Assembly: GCF_003986975.1 (NCBI RefSeq)
Contig: NZ_PIPO01000006.1
Coordinates: 62,001 to 126,000, forward strand
Length of the DNA stretch: 64,000 bases
Origin: Aliidiomarina soli
GTDB taxonomy: Bacteria > Pseudomonadota > Gammaproteobacteria > Enterobacterales > Alteromonadaceae
Reading direction: 5' to 3'
The notes under the pieces were generated by a model that made no database searches, was not told where the DNA came from, and saw only the letters and a program-made list of their open reading frames with translations. A program made the position numbers and the translations under genes. Shown one piece after another: positions 18,215 through 27,526 of this stretch (positions are counted from its first letter, which is position 1; every line of letters starts with the position of its first letter).

Positions 18215-19297
18215 TTAGCCTCCCACTTTTACGAGTTCGTGGGGTTGAGGGGCGAGGGTTTGTGGTACCCGGCCGACGTGGACTTCGCTGTCGAGATGCT
18301 GAATGCCGGCTGCCTTGAGTTTGCTGTCGAGGCGTTTGAGGTGTTGCTGTACGGTCTCTCGTTGTGCTTCGCTTTGGGTGTATAGGCGGAGCTGGGCACT
18401 TGGTGCCTGTTCGTCGTTTTGTTGCTGCTGGTAACGGCCTTTGGCGAGAATAGGGCCGGCATTGCTGGTTTCAAAGCGCATGCTGAACAGCCAGTAGGTT
18501 TGCTGTTGCTGGTTGTGTTGGCGCGAGCGTTTACGCAGCAGGAGTTCGAGATGTCTGGGGTGTTGCTGTAACTGGTAGGGTAGCACCAGGTAGTAGTCGG
18601 GTTGTTGGTTTGCGCTGCTGTCGGCAAGCAGAACCTGACTGAGGCGTATGTCATTGAGGCTGCCCTGCAGTTGATTGCTTAAGCCACTATTGGTTAGCAG
18701 GTTTAGGAGCGGGCTTTGGACTGGGGTAGCGCCTGCTTGGGCGGAATTCGCAGGAGTGGGTTGTTGCCCGAATAGCTGGCTCAGCAACTGGCGTACGGGG
18801 CCGTCGGGCAGACGTTGTAACAATGTCAGGAGTAACATGGGTGAAAGGCTTTGCAGCCAACTGGCGGAGCTGGCGACGGGGGCGCTACTTAACGCCTGCG
18901 CCGGGTTGGTTGAGAACCATTGGCTAACCAGTGTTTTTATCGCCTCGGGCGTTAATGACTGTGGGTTAGTTGCGAGCTGACTGGCAAATACCTGAACCAG
19001 GCGCATGGCGGCGCTGTCGCCACTGGTGGTTGAGGCTACTGCGCTGTTCTGGATAGTTGGCAGCAGGTTGTGTACCTGCTGATGCTGAGCAAATAACTGA
19101 CGCAGGGTCGGTGGCAAGGTGATGCGGGTTTGATTGGCAGCCGCAGCGTCGCTACGCGCGGTGCCCGGCATCGCGGTTAAGGCACTGAGTCTGGCTGCCT
19201 GTTTTGCCGCGGTGACGTTCTCGGCGCTGTTACCCTGGGCATTGCGCAGCAGGTGTTGCAGCAGGCTTTGCTTTAGGTTGCTAAGGGATGTGTCCAT
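18215..19297 (-). CDS. FliK-like flagellar hook-length control domain protein
   Basis: 360 aa, Gln/Leu/Ser-rich, with no membrane segment. The C-terminal third (from about residue 235: DYYLVLPYQLQQHPRHLELL ... WLFSMRFETSNAGPILAKGR) resembles the FliK C-terminal domain that contacts FlhB; the N-terminal part is low-complexity. Directly upstream of, and coupled to, the FlhB C-terminal-domain gene, it looks like a separate FliK/FlhB-like pair. GGAG lies 6 bases before the ATG. The main fliK would be expected in the hook-basal-body cluster elsewhere. Confidence 0.75.
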   Translation of the reverse strand: MDTSLSNLKQSLLQHLLRNAQGNSAENVTAAKQAARLSALTAMPGTARSDAAAANQTRITLPPTLRQLFAQHQQVHNLLPTIQNSAVASTTSGDSAAMRLVQVFASQLATNPQSLTPEAIKTLVSQWFSTNPAQALSSAPVASSASWLQSLSPMLLLTLLQRLPDGPVRQLLSQLFGQQPTPANSAQAGATPVQSPLLNLLTNSGLSNQLQGSLNDIRLSQVLLADSSANQQPDYYLVLPYQLQQHPRHLELLLRKRSRQHNQQQQTYWLFSMRFETSNAGPILAKGRYQQQQNDEQAPSAQLRLYTQSEAQRETVQQHLKRLDSKLKAAGIQHLDSEVHVGRVPQTLAPQPHELVKVGG

Positions 19298-19414
19298 GGT
19301 TTGCTCCTTTCATTGCATAGTGCCGCGATCAACGACCCCTGTAAAGTCGCGAAATTGTCTGTAGTTATGGTAAAATGCCGGCCATTTAGCGATGGCAAAT
19401 GGGACAACAGCCGT

Positions 19415-20053
19415 ATGGCGCAAAGTGCTGCGTTACTCGAAGCTCGACAAGTTACCTCGGTACGCGGTGAGCGGACTCTGTTCGAGGATTTGAACCTTGC
19501 CGTGCATCCCGGGCATTTGTATCAGATTGAAGGGCCCAATGGCGCAGGCAAATCGAGTCTGCTGCGGATCATTGCCGGCCTTTTGCAGCCTCTGTCAGGG
19601 GACATCCTGTACAAAGGTGAGCTACGTCAACATGTGCGTCGCGAGTTTCTGCAAGACTTGCTGTTTATCGGCCATAAAGCGGCGGTTAAGCCGGAGCTGA
19701 CCGCGCTGGAAAATCTTCAGTTTTTTGCTGCCACGCAGGGCCAGCCCTGCGCAGAACCCCCCTTTGAGTTGCTTGCTCAACTGGGCCTGGTCGGGCTGGA
19801 AGATGTCCCGGCGGCAAATTTATCCGCCGGTCAGCAACGTCGTATTGCACTGGCGCGGCTGTGGGTGTCCAGTGCGGCGCTGTGGATTCTGGATGAACCT
19901 TTTACGTCTCTGGATGTGGCGGGGATCGCCTTATTGCACCAGCGTTTTGATGCGCATCTGCAAGCAGGTGGAGCGATTATTCTGACTTCACATCAGCCAC
20001 TGGACTGGGCCGGGCGTTCGTTGGTTCGTTTGCAACTGGAGTACAGTTGGTGA
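19415..20053 (+). CDS. ccmA: Heme exporter ATP-binding protein CcmA
   Basis: ATPase of the CcmABCD complex that releases holo-CcmE in cytochrome c maturation. 212 aa from ATG 19415 (MAQSAALLEARQV); longer in-frame starts would run into the divergent fliK-like promoter region. Walker A GPNGAGKSS, signature LSAGQQRRIALARLW, Walker B LWILDEPF and the His-switch in TSHQPL are present. First gene of a compact nine-gene operon; its stop overlaps ccmB (TGATG). Confidence 0.96.
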   Translation: MAQSAALLEARQVTSVRGERTLFEDLNLAVHPGHLYQIEGPNGAGKSSLLRIIAGLLQPLSGDILYKGELRQHVRREFLQDLLFIGHKAAVKPELTALENLQFFAATQGQPCAEPPFELLAQLGLVGLEDVPAANLSAGQQRRIALARLWVSSAALWILDEPFTSLDVAGIALLHQRFDAHLQAGGAIILTSHQPLDWAGRSLVRLQLEYSW

Positions 20054-20736
20054 TGGCACGAGTTTCAAATACAACGCTATTGCTGCAGCTTATTCGTCGC
20101 GACCTGAGGGTGGCGCTGCGCCAGCGCAGTGAGTTTTTGAATCCCATTATATTTTTGCTGGTGGTGATAACTTTATTTCCGTTGGCGGTTGGCCCAGCTG
20201 CTGATACGTTAGCGCGCATTGCACCGGGGGTTATTTGGGTCAGCGCATTGCTGTCTGCGATGCTCGGTCTGGAACGCATGTTTCGCGATGATTTTCGTGA
20301 TGGCGCCCTGGAGCACATGTTGTTACTACCCTGTCCGGTTGAGTTGGCCGTGTTGGGTAAAGTCATCGTGCACTGGCTGCTGACAGCACTGCCGCTGCTG
20401 CTCATTTCGCCGCTGCTGGCGTTGTTGCTAAGTCTGCCAATGCAGGCATTGCCGATATTGATAGTGACCCTGTTGCTGGGCACGCCCGTATTAAGTGCTG
20501 TCGGAGCCATTGGCGTGGCACTCACGGTGAGCCTGAATCGCGGTGGTGCTTTGTTGAGTTTATTACTGTTGCCGCTGTTAATTCCGCTGCTGATTTTTGC
20601 AACGGCAGCTCTGGAAGCGGCGACATACAACCTGTCAGCCGCTGGCCCTTTAGCAATGATGGCGGCGTTTCTGGTGCTGGCGTTGGGTTTATCGCCGCTG
20701 GCAGTGAAAGCGGCCTTACAAGTGAGTGTGAATTAA
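20053..20736 (+). CDS. ccmB: Heme exporter membrane protein CcmB
   Basis: Six-helix permease partner of CcmA, 227 aa from ATG 20053, which overlaps the ccmA stop. Hydrophobic segments run throughout (ILVVITLFPLAV, WVSALLSAMLGLERMF, ALPLLLISPLLALLL). The conserved DFRDGALEHMLLLP stretch after the second helix identifies CcmB. It is followed immediately by ccmC. Confidence 0.96.
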   Translation: MARVSNTTLLLQLIRRDLRVALRQRSEFLNPIIFLLVVITLFPLAVGPAADTLARIAPGVIWVSALLSAMLGLERMFRDDFRDGALEHMLLLPCPVELAVLGKVIVHWLLTALPLLLISPLLALLLSLPMQALPILIVTLLLGTPVLSAVGAIGVALTVSLNRGGALLSLLLLPLLIPLLIFATAALEAATYNLSAAGPLAMMAAFLVLALGLSPLAVKAALQVSVN

Positions 20737-20737
20737 T

Positions 20738-21490
20738 ATGTGGCGTTGGTTACACCCCTATGCAAAACCTGAGGCGACCTATCGTCTGAACAAAAAACTG
20801 CTGCCGTGGTTTGCCTGGCCGGGCGTTGTTCTGCTCGCGGTGGGGCTGGTCTGGGGGCTGGTATTCGCGCCTGCTGACTATCAGCAGGGCGACAGTTACC
20901 GGATTATTTTTATTCACGTGCCGAGCGCGATGTGGGCCATGGGCTTTTATGTTGGTATGGCGGTGGCGGCTTTAATTGCTGTGGTATGGCAGATCCGCAC
21001 CGCCGAATGGGCACTGATGGCGATTGCCCCGGTGGGCGCGGTGCTGACCTTTATATCCTTGTTCACTGGCGCTATCTGGGGCCACCCGATGTGGGGGACC
21101 TGGTGGATTTGGGATGCGCGACTGACCTCACAGCTGATTCTGCTGTTTTTGTATCTCGGAGTGATGGCGTTGTACGTGGCATTCGAAGATCAGCGCACCG
21201 GCGCCAAGGCGGCCGGTATTCTTGCGATGGTTGGGGTGATTAATATTCCCATCATTCATTACTCCGTATACTGGTGGAATACGCTGCATCAGGGGTCGAC
21301 GATTACCCAGATGGTGACCCGGCTGGAAGCGCCTACTATGCCAGCGGAGATGCTGTGGCCGCTGTTGGTAAACCTGTTTGGTTTCCTCGGTGTCTGTGCG
21401 GCACTGGTTATCATGCGCCTGAATAATGAGATTTTGCGCCGCGAAGTACGTCGGCCATGGGCTATCGCTATTCTCAAAGGAGGTCAGTAA
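20738..21490 (+). CDS. ccmC: Heme handling protein CcmC
   Basis: Inner-membrane protein that loads heme onto CcmE. 250 aa with six membrane helices. The tryptophan-rich periplasmic loop GTWWIWDARLTSQLI and the flanking heme-ligand histidines (HVPSAMWAMGFY; HYSVYWWNTLHQG) are present. It ends exactly where ccmD begins. Confidence 0.97.
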   Translation: MWRWLHPYAKPEATYRLNKKLLPWFAWPGVVLLAVGLVWGLVFAPADYQQGDSYRIIFIHVPSAMWAMGFYVGMAVAALIAVVWQIRTAEWALMAIAPVGAVLTFISLFTGAIWGHPMWGTWWIWDARLTSQLILLFLYLGVMALYVAFEDQRTGAKAAGILAMVGVINIPIIHYSVYWWNTLHQGSTITQMVTRLEAPTMPAEMLWPLLVNLFGFLGVCAALVIMRLNNEILRREVRRPWAIAILKGGQ

Positions 21491-21715
21491 ATGGGACACT
21501 TTGACAGCTTCGCCGAGTTTATGGCTATGGGCGGTTACGCCGCGTATGTGTGGAGTGCCTTCGCTGCAACTTTTTTCTGTCTCGGCATACTAACCTGGCA
21601 CACCCTCTATGTACGTAAAGCATTGCGTCGCGAAGCACTGAAACAACTGGCACGCATTGAACGAATTGAGAAAGCCCGGGCGGCAAAAGCTGCCCGCGCT
21701 ACCCGTAACGATTAA
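21491..21715 (+). CDS. ccmD: Heme exporter small subunit CcmD
   Basis: 74-aa one-helix protein of the CcmABCD complex. Conserved features: FMAMGGYAAYVWSAFAATF at the membrane helix and a basic, Arg/Ala-rich C-terminal tail in the cytoplasm. GGAGGTCAGTAA precedes the ATG. Adjacent to ccmC with no gap. Confidence 0.93.
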   Translation: MGHFDSFAEFMAMGGYAAYVWSAFAATFFCLGILTWHTLYVRKALRREALKQLARIERIEKARAAKAARATRND

Positions 21716-21740
21716 ATTTAGCCACTGAAGATGTAGCATT

Positions 21741-22247
21741 ATGAACCCAAGACGTAAACGCCGCCTGACTATGGTCAGTATCATTCTGGTGACACTGGCC
21801 GCAGCAACCGGGCTGGTGCTCTATGCACTGTCACAGAATATCGATTTATTTTATACCCCGACCGAACTGGTGGAAGGCAAAGGTGCGGCTCAGGTCAAAC
21901 CTGAGGTTGGCCAGCGGCTGCGCGTTGGAGGACTGGTGGTGCCGGGCAGTGTAGAACGGATTGATGACGGTTTGACCATTGCCTTTGACCTGATTGACGA
22001 AGGGCCGGCACAGATTACGGTGGAATACACCGGTATTCTGCCGGACCTGTTTCGCGAGGGGCAGGGGATTGTTGCGCAGGGCGAGTTGATTTCAGCAACC
22101 CGGATCCGTGCCAGCGAGGTGTTAGCCAAGCACGATGAGGAGTATATGCCGCCGGAGCTTGCTAAAGCACTGAAAGGTATTGAGCATGTGCCGCCAGCAA
22201 ATCGACAGCAGGAAGAGAGCGACAATGGCTCAGGGGGATACCAATGA
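21741..22247 (+). CDS. ccmE: Periplasmic heme chaperone CcmE
   Basis: 168 aa; one N-terminal membrane anchor and a periplasmic OB-fold. The covalent heme-binding histidine is in [12 protein letters not shown] near the C-terminus. It carries heme from CcmC to CcmF. It overlaps ccmF by 4 bases. Confidence 0.97.
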   Translation: MNPRRKRRLTMVSIILVTLAAATGLVLYALSQNIDLFYTPTELVEGKGAAQVKPEVGQRLRVGGLVVPGSVERIDDGLTIAFDLIDEGPAQITVEYTGILPDLFREGQGIVAQGELISATRIRASEVLAKHDEEYMPPELAKALKGIEHVPPANRQQEESDNGSGGYQ

Positions 22248-24223
22248 TCGCTGAAATTGGACACTTTTCACTGGTCATTGCCTGTGCGTTCTCGCTCTTG
22301 CTGACTGTGGTGCCTTTGCTCGGGGTTGCCCGCCGTCACGGCGGGCAAATGGCGATGGCGCGGCCACTTACCTATGGCATGTTTTTCTTTACTCTGATTT
22401 CGTTTATCGCCCTGTGCTGGGGCTTTCTGGTCAGCGATTTCAGTATTCTTAATGTGGCACAAAACTCCAATACCCAGCTACCTGCGATTTACAAACTAAC
22501 CGCAGTGTGGGGCTCTCATGAAGGGTCGTTCCTGCTGTGGATGTTGATTCAGGCTGGGTGGGCGGCTGCACTGGCATTGTTCTCCAAGCGTTTGCCGCTG
22601 GTTTTTGCCGCCCGGGTACTGGCGGTAATGGGGATGATAGGGGTCGGCTTCTATTTCTTTATGCTGCTGACCTCGAATCCGTTTGACCGCACCATTCCAC
22701 TGATCCCGGTGGATGGCCACGACCTTAATCCGTTGTTGCAGGATCCCGGCATGATCATTCATCCGCCGTTACTGTACATGGGTTATGTCGGATTCTCCGT
22801 GGCCTTCGCTTTTGCTATCGCCGCTCTGTTAGGCGGGCGACTGGATGCGTCCTGGGCGCGCTGGTCGCGGCCGTGGACCATTGCGGCCTGGATATTTCTG
22901 ACCGTGGGTATCGCCCTGGGTAGTTGGTGGGCGTATTACGAACTCGGCTGGGGTGGCTGGTGGTTCTGGGACCCGGTAGAAAACGCCTCCTTCATGCCGT
23001 GGCTGGCGGGTACTGCATTGATGCATTCGCTGGCGGTTTCGGAAAAACGCGGTAGCTTTAAATCCTGGACCGTGTTGCTGGCGATTGCTGCGTTCAGTTT
23101 AAGTTTACTCGGCACCTTCCTGGTTCGCTCCGGAGTTCTGGTGTCGGTGCATGCCTTTGCCACTGATCCGGCCCGTGGGACCTTTTTGCTCGGGTTCCTT
23201 GGTGTGGTCATTGGCGGCTCGTTGCTGCTGTATGCGTTACGCGCCTCGAAGGTGGTCAGCTACTCGCGCTACGAATTATTTTCCCGCGAGGTGATGCTAC
23301 TGGGGAACAATGTGCTGCTCGTGGTAGCGACTATGGTGGTCCTGCTCGGAACCTTATTACCTTTGGTGCATCAGGAACTTGGTTTGGGTTCAATATCAAT
23401 CGGCGAACCCTTCTTTGACCAGGTCTTTCTGTGGCTGACGATACCCTTCGCACTTATGGTCGGCCTTGGGCCGCTGGTGCGCTGGCGGCGACAAAAGTGG
23501 GCTGATATTCAAAAATCGGTGTTGCTGGCATTTGCGCTCGCGGTACTGTTGGGATGGGCACTGCCGGCTATCTTTGCAGAACGGGTCAGCGGACTGGCGG
23601 TATTAGGTCTGTTGCTGGCATTGTGGATTGTGTTTGCCTCTGTCGCTGAAATCAAAATGCGCCTCGCGCAGCGGGATAACATTCTTAGCAGCCTGGTTAA
23701 ACTGGGTCCGAGTCACTGGGGTATGGTGCTTGGCCATTTGGGCTTCGCGGTGACGCTGATCGGTATAACCATGGTGCAAAACTATGAAGTGGAGCGCGAC
23801 GTGCGTCTGTCCCCGGGGCAAAGTTATAGCGAACATGGCTATACCTTCCACTTCGAAGAGTTACGAGCCATCGAAGGGCCGAATTATCACAGCGATAAAG
23901 CGGTTATCCACATTACCCGTAATGAACGTGACGTTGAAACCCTGTTTACCGAGAAACGCTTTTACAATGTGCGCCGCCAGGTAATGACACAAACCGGGCT
24001 CCAGGTTGGCTTTTTCCGCGACCTCTACATTGCCCTCGGCGACGAGCTTGGCGATGGTAGCTATGCGTTTCGTATTCACTATAAACCCTTTGTACGTTGG
24101 ATCTGGGCGGGTGCTTTAATTATGGCGCTCGGTGGTGCCTTGTCGATTTCTGATAAGCGCTATCGACTAAAAAGGCAGTCGGCACGGGTTATGGGACAAA
24201 CATCGAAAGGGACGTCGGTATGA
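22244..24223 (+). CDS. ccmF: Cytochrome c heme lyase subunit CcmF
   Basis: 659-aa polytopic membrane protein, normal length, that with CcmH/CcmI attaches heme to apocytochrome c. The WWD motif [18 protein letters not shown] is present, as are the flanking histidines ([18 protein letters not shown]). The C-terminal periplasmic domain precedes a last helix. It overlaps ccmG by 4 bases. Confidence 0.97.
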   Translation: MIAEIGHFSLVIACAFSLLLTVVPLLGVARRHGGQMAMARPLTYGMFFFTLISFIALCWGFLVSDFSILNVAQNSNTQLPAIYKLTAVWGSHEGSFLLWMLIQAGWAAALALFSKRLPLVFAARVLAVMGMIGVGFYFFMLLTSNPFDRTIPLIPVDGHDLNPLLQDPGMIIHPPLLYMGYVGFSVAFAFAIAALLGGRLDASWARWSRPWTIAAWIFLTVGIALGSWWAYYELGWGGWWFWDPVENASFMPWLAGTALMHSLAVSEKRGSFKSWTVLLAIAAFSLSLLGTFLVRSGVLVSVHAFATDPARGTFLLGFLGVVIGGSLLLYALRASKVVSYSRYELFSREVMLLGNNVLLVVATMVVLLGTLLPLVHQELGLGSISIGEPFFDQVFLWLTIPFALMVGLGPLVRWRRQKWADIQKSVLLAFALAVLLGWALPAIFAERVSGLAVLGLLLALWIVFASVAEIKMRLAQRDNILSSLVKLGPSHWGMVLGHLGFAVTLIGITMVQNYEVERDVRLSPGQSYSEHGYTFHFEELRAIEGPNYHSDKAVIHITRNERDVETLFTEKRFYNVRRQVMTQTGLQVGFFRDLYIALGDELGDGSYAFRIHYKPFVRWIWAGALIMALGGALSISDKRYRLKRQSARVMGQTSKGTSV

Positions 24224-24834
24224 ACCAGAAACTTAAAACGCTGATTTTTCTATTACCGCTGCTGGCGTTTATTGGCCTGGCGGGCTTCTTGTACAGTGGT
24301 CTGTTTTCGGATCCGAGCAAGCTGGAGTCGGTATTAGTCGGGCGCGAAGTGCCGCCATTTGAATTGCCGGATTTGTATAATCCGGACCAGACTCATGACC
24401 AGAGTATTCTGGGGGGTGAGCCCATGCTGCTAAACGTGTGGGCGACCTGGTGCCCGACCTGCTATGCCGAACATACATTTTTGAATACGTTGCGCGAAGA
24501 GGGCGTCTATATTATCGGTCTGAATTATAAAGACGACTCCCGTGCCGCCGCGGTTAACTGGTTACAGGAACTGGATGATCCTTATCAAATCAATCTGTTT
24601 GACCAAACCGGCATGCTGGCGTTGGATCTTGGCGTCTATGGTGCGCCGGAAACCTATGTGATTGACGCCGATGGCATTATTTTACACCGTCATGTGGGTG
24701 ATATGAACCAGCGGGTCTGGCAGCAAACGGTGGCGCCAATCTTTTACCGGGCGCGTTTACAGGCGGGTCTAAGCGTGCCTGACGCGTACCGTCATTTAGC
24801 TCGCGACAGTGAGCAGGGAGGCGGTGATGAATAA
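24220..24834 (+). CDS. ccmG: Thiol:disulfide interchange protein CcmG/DsbE
   Basis: Membrane-anchored periplasmic thioredoxin-like reductant for the CXXCH cysteines of apocytochrome c. 204 aa with an N-terminal anchor. Active site WATWCPTCYAEH, and cis-proline region GVYGAPETYVID with the conserved acidic residue. It overlaps ccmH by 8 bases. Confidence 0.96.
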   Translation: MNQKLKTLIFLLPLLAFIGLAGFLYSGLFSDPSKLESVLVGREVPPFELPDLYNPDQTHDQSILGGEPMLLNVWATWCPTCYAEHTFLNTLREEGVYIIGLNYKDDSRAAAVNWLQELDDPYQINLFDQTGMLALDLGVYGAPETYVIDADGIILHRHVGDMNQRVWQQTVAPIFYRARLQAGLSVPDAYRHLARDSEQGGGDE

Positions 24835-25327
24835 AGTACTACCATGGTTGAGCCTGCTTGCGTTACTAAGTTGGACCTTGATCGCGGTACCCGTGGCAAG
24901 CGCCAGTGGTGAAACCTATACCTTCGAAACCGACGCCCAGGAGCGTCAGTATCGCCAGCTCATCAACGAACTACGCTGCCCTAAATGTCAGAATCAGACC
25001 ATTGCCGATTCCGATGCGCCGCTGGCTCAGGACCTTCGCGAACGGGTTTATCAGATGACCATGGAAGGGCAGAGCCGCGGCGAGATTATCGAGTTTATGC
25101 GCGTGCGCTACGGTGATTTTGTGCATTATAAGCCGCCGCTTAATGCCAGTACGCTGGTGCTTTGGCTTGGTCCGGCGACGGTGTTGATTATCGGGGTGCT
25201 GACCATTGTGGTGATGGCGAAGCGGCAAAAGAAAGCACTGAACCTGTCGGTGCAGGAACAGCAGCGGTTGGATGCCTTGCTGAAAGAAGAGCAAAGCGAC
25301 GAGCAATCTGAGGAGCAACGCCGATGA
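24827..25327 (+). CDS. ccmH: Cytochrome c maturation protein CcmH (thiol oxidoreductase part)
   Basis: 166 aa from ATG 24827, which follows GGGAGG; the in-frame start at 24809 lies further inside ccmG. N-terminal signal or anchor, periplasmic three-helix domain with the LRCPKCQN redox motif, one C-terminal membrane helix (STLVLWLGPATVLIIGVLTI) and a Glu/Gln-rich tail. It corresponds to the N-terminal half of E. coli CcmH; the TPR half is encoded separately as ccmI. Confidence 0.95.
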   Translation: MNKVLPWLSLLALLSWTLIAVPVASASGETYTFETDAQERQYRQLINELRCPKCQNQTIADSDAPLAQDLRERVYQMTMEGQSRGEIIEFMRVRYGDFVHYKPPLNASTLVLWLGPATVLIIGVLTIVVMAKRQKKALNLSVQEQQRLDALLKEEQSDEQSEEQRR

Positions 25328-26526
25328 TGTGGTATGCAGTATTAGCGGCGCTATTAGTAGTCGCCGTTTTGATCCTGGTGTGGGTGCGACGTCAGCAGAG
25401 CGCCGCCTATAGTATTCAGGCGTCAAATCGAACCCTATACGAAGCCCGTCGACGTGAACTCGAGGGCGAGCGTAATGAAGGGACTCTGAGCGAGAGCGAT
25501 TATGATCATGCGTTGCTCGAGTTGCAGAAGAGCTTTATTGCTGAAAACGACGATGACGAGAAGCCAGTACGGGAAGAAGCCGCCAATATGTGGTTGCCAG
25601 CAGGTTTGCTGGTGGCGCTGGTGCTGGTGTTGTATTTCGTGGTTGGCGACAGCTGGAAACTTCAGCGCCAGGCGGACGACGCTATGCTGGCGTTACCCGA
25701 ACTAAGCGAGCGTATTCTCGGTAATGGCAGTGAACAGCCGAGTATGGAAGAAGTGGAAACCTTCGCCTTGGGACTGCGTCAACGGCTTGACCAACAGCCG
25801 GACGCAGGAGCCTGGCTGTTATATGGGCGGGTGATGATGCAGATGCGGGAAATTGAGCAGGCTATCGAAGCCTATGAGCGCTCGTTACGGCTGGATCCCA
25901 ATCGCACTGCAACTCTTATTACCCATGCGCAAGCCCTGATTATGATGGGCAGTGACAATGACCTGGCGCGTGCGGCTGGCAATATCCGTCAGGTACTTGA
26001 TGCGGACGCGATGAATGCAGAAGCGCTGGGTTTATTAGGTGTGGTCGCCTTTGAGCGCGGTGATTACGCCCAGGCCAAGCAGGCTTGGGAGATTACCCTG
26101 CAGTTGCTGGATAGTAATGATCCACGCTATGCCGCCATTGAGACCTCACTGGCTCAGGTAGAAACACGACTATCCGGCGATTTGGTATATCTGACCGTTA
26201 CCGTTGATATTAGTGAAACCTTGCGCAATGAAATGCCACCCCAGGCCAATCTGTTTGTGTTTGTTCGCGACCCGGACGGTAGCAGGGCCCCGGCAGCGGT
26301 TATTCGGCAGCCAGTTAGTGACTTTCCGGTCACTTTGACATTAACTGAAAATGACGCCATGGTAGACGGCCACACACTGGCAACCATCGAAAGTTGGCTG
26401 GTTAGTGCGCGTCTGACGACAGCGGAAACCATCGAAATTGGCCCTGGCGTTATGGAAGCACGCCCACGTTTATTGGAAACTGAGTCAGGTCAGCAAGTTA
26501 ACCTGACGATTACTGAGATGCATTAA
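25324..26526 (+). CDS. ccmI: Cytochrome c maturation TPR protein CcmI
   Basis: 400 aa. Two N-terminal membrane helices (about residues 2-20 and 93-112) flank a cytoplasmic Arg/Glu-rich loop; the periplasmic part has TPR repeats (LLYGRVMMQMREIEQAIEAY, LGLLGVVAFERGDYAQAKQAW) and a C-terminal beta-rich domain. It holds apocytochrome c for the CcmF/H complex. It overlaps ccmH by 4 bases and touches mlaA (TAATG). Confidence 0.93.
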   Translation: MMWYAVLAALLVVAVLILVWVRRQQSAAYSIQASNRTLYEARRRELEGERNEGTLSESDYDHALLELQKSFIAENDDDEKPVREEAANMWLPAGLLVALVLVLYFVVGDSWKLQRQADDAMLALPELSERILGNGSEQPSMEEVETFALGLRQRLDQQPDAGAWLLYGRVMMQMREIEQAIEAYERSLRLDPNRTATLITHAQALIMMGSDNDLARAAGNIRQVLDADAMNAEALGLLGVVAFERGDYAQAKQAWEITLQLLDSNDPRYAAIETSLAQVETRLSGDLVYLTVTVDISETLRNEMPPQANLFVFVRDPDGSRAPAAVIRQPVSDFPVTLTLTENDAMVDGHTLATIESWLVSARLTTAETIEIGPGVMEARPRLLETESGQQVNLTITEMH

Positions 26527-27443
26527 TGAAACACAAGACGTTCTGGTCTTTTTGGCTGGTACCTGCACTGGTTCTGACCCTGTCTGCCTGCTCCAGCACT
26601 CCCGCTGAGGACGCTGCTGATAGCGCAATAACTGCCGACAGCGCTGAAGAGGATACCCCGCAACCAGAGGATGCTGGTGAACCCGAGTTTGACTTCAGCG
26701 ATGATCGCGACCCCTGGGAAGAGTTCAACCGTAGGATGTGGAGTTTCAATCGCAATATTCTTGATCCATTTTTTGTGACTCCAGCGGCAACAGGTTGGTC
26801 TTATATTCCTAAGCCGGTGCGCAGCGGTCTGTATAACATGACTGAAAACCTGACAGAACCTGCCTCAGTGGTGAATAACGTACTGCAGGGTAAAGGCAAG
26901 TCATCGGCAGTCAGTGTAGGACGTTTCGTTCTTAATAGCACCATTGGCCTGCTTGGTTTCTTTGATGTTGCCACCCCGATGGGACTTGTGCAGGATAAAG
27001 AAAGCTTTGGCGAAACCCTGGCCGTTTGGGGTAGCCCGGATGGGCCCTATATTATGTTACCCGGCATAGGGCCTACCGTGGTGGTTGACCGTGGTGGTGA
27101 CTTTGTCGATGACCTGTACTCGCCAACCAACTATTTTAACTTCTACGTCAGCCTGGCACGTTATGCTATTCGCGGCCTCGAGCAGCGCCTGGAAGTCAGA
27201 GAGCTGGAACCCATGCTGGAAAGCTCACTGGATGAATACGCGTTTGTACGTGACGTTTATTTTTCCTACTGGCGGGACAAAGTCTATGATGGCGAGCCGC
27301 CGCGTGAAGACCGCTGGGATCAGGACCTGGACGACTGGGATAACTGGGACGACTATAGCTGGGTAGAGGATTCTGCCAGCGATGCCAGCTGGTCAGATCG
27401 GGAAGATGAGCAGGCCTGGCAGACAATTAAGCGCGCAAACTGA
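26526..27443 (+). CDS. mlaA: Outer-membrane lipoprotein MlaA (VacJ)
   Basis: Removes mislocalised phospholipids from the outer leaflet of the outer membrane with the Mla system. 305 aa. Lipoprotein signal with lipobox LSAC; then an acidic linker; the MlaA core begins at DPWEEFNRRMWSFN and includes FVLNSTIGLLGFFDVATPMG and YIMLPGIGPT. The C-terminal 45-50 residues are unusually rich in Asp, Trp and Ser (DQDLDDWDNWDDYSWVEDS). It is attached to the ccm operon by a one-base overlap, probably as an operon hitch-hiker; no intrinsic terminator was seen after it. Confidence 0.93.
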   Translation: MKHKTFWSFWLVPALVLTLSACSSTPAEDAADSAITADSAEEDTPQPEDAGEPEFDFSDDRDPWEEFNRRMWSFNRNILDPFFVTPAATGWSYIPKPVRSGLYNMTENLTEPASVVNNVLQGKGKSSAVSVGRFVLNSTIGLLGFFDVATPMGLVQDKESFGETLAVWGSPDGPYIMLPGIGPTVVVDRGGDFVDDLYSPTNYFNFYVSLARYAIRGLEQRLEVRELEPMLESSLDEYAFVRDVYFSYWRDKVYDGEPPREDRWDQDLDDWDNWDDYSWVEDSASDASWSDREDEQAWQTIKRAN

Positions 27444-27526
27444 GAACAGGTGCAAATAGTTGTATTGACGAATAGGCAATGCTGAATAATCATTAACCCT
27501 AAAGTATGAGCAAAGCGGAGGCGTAG

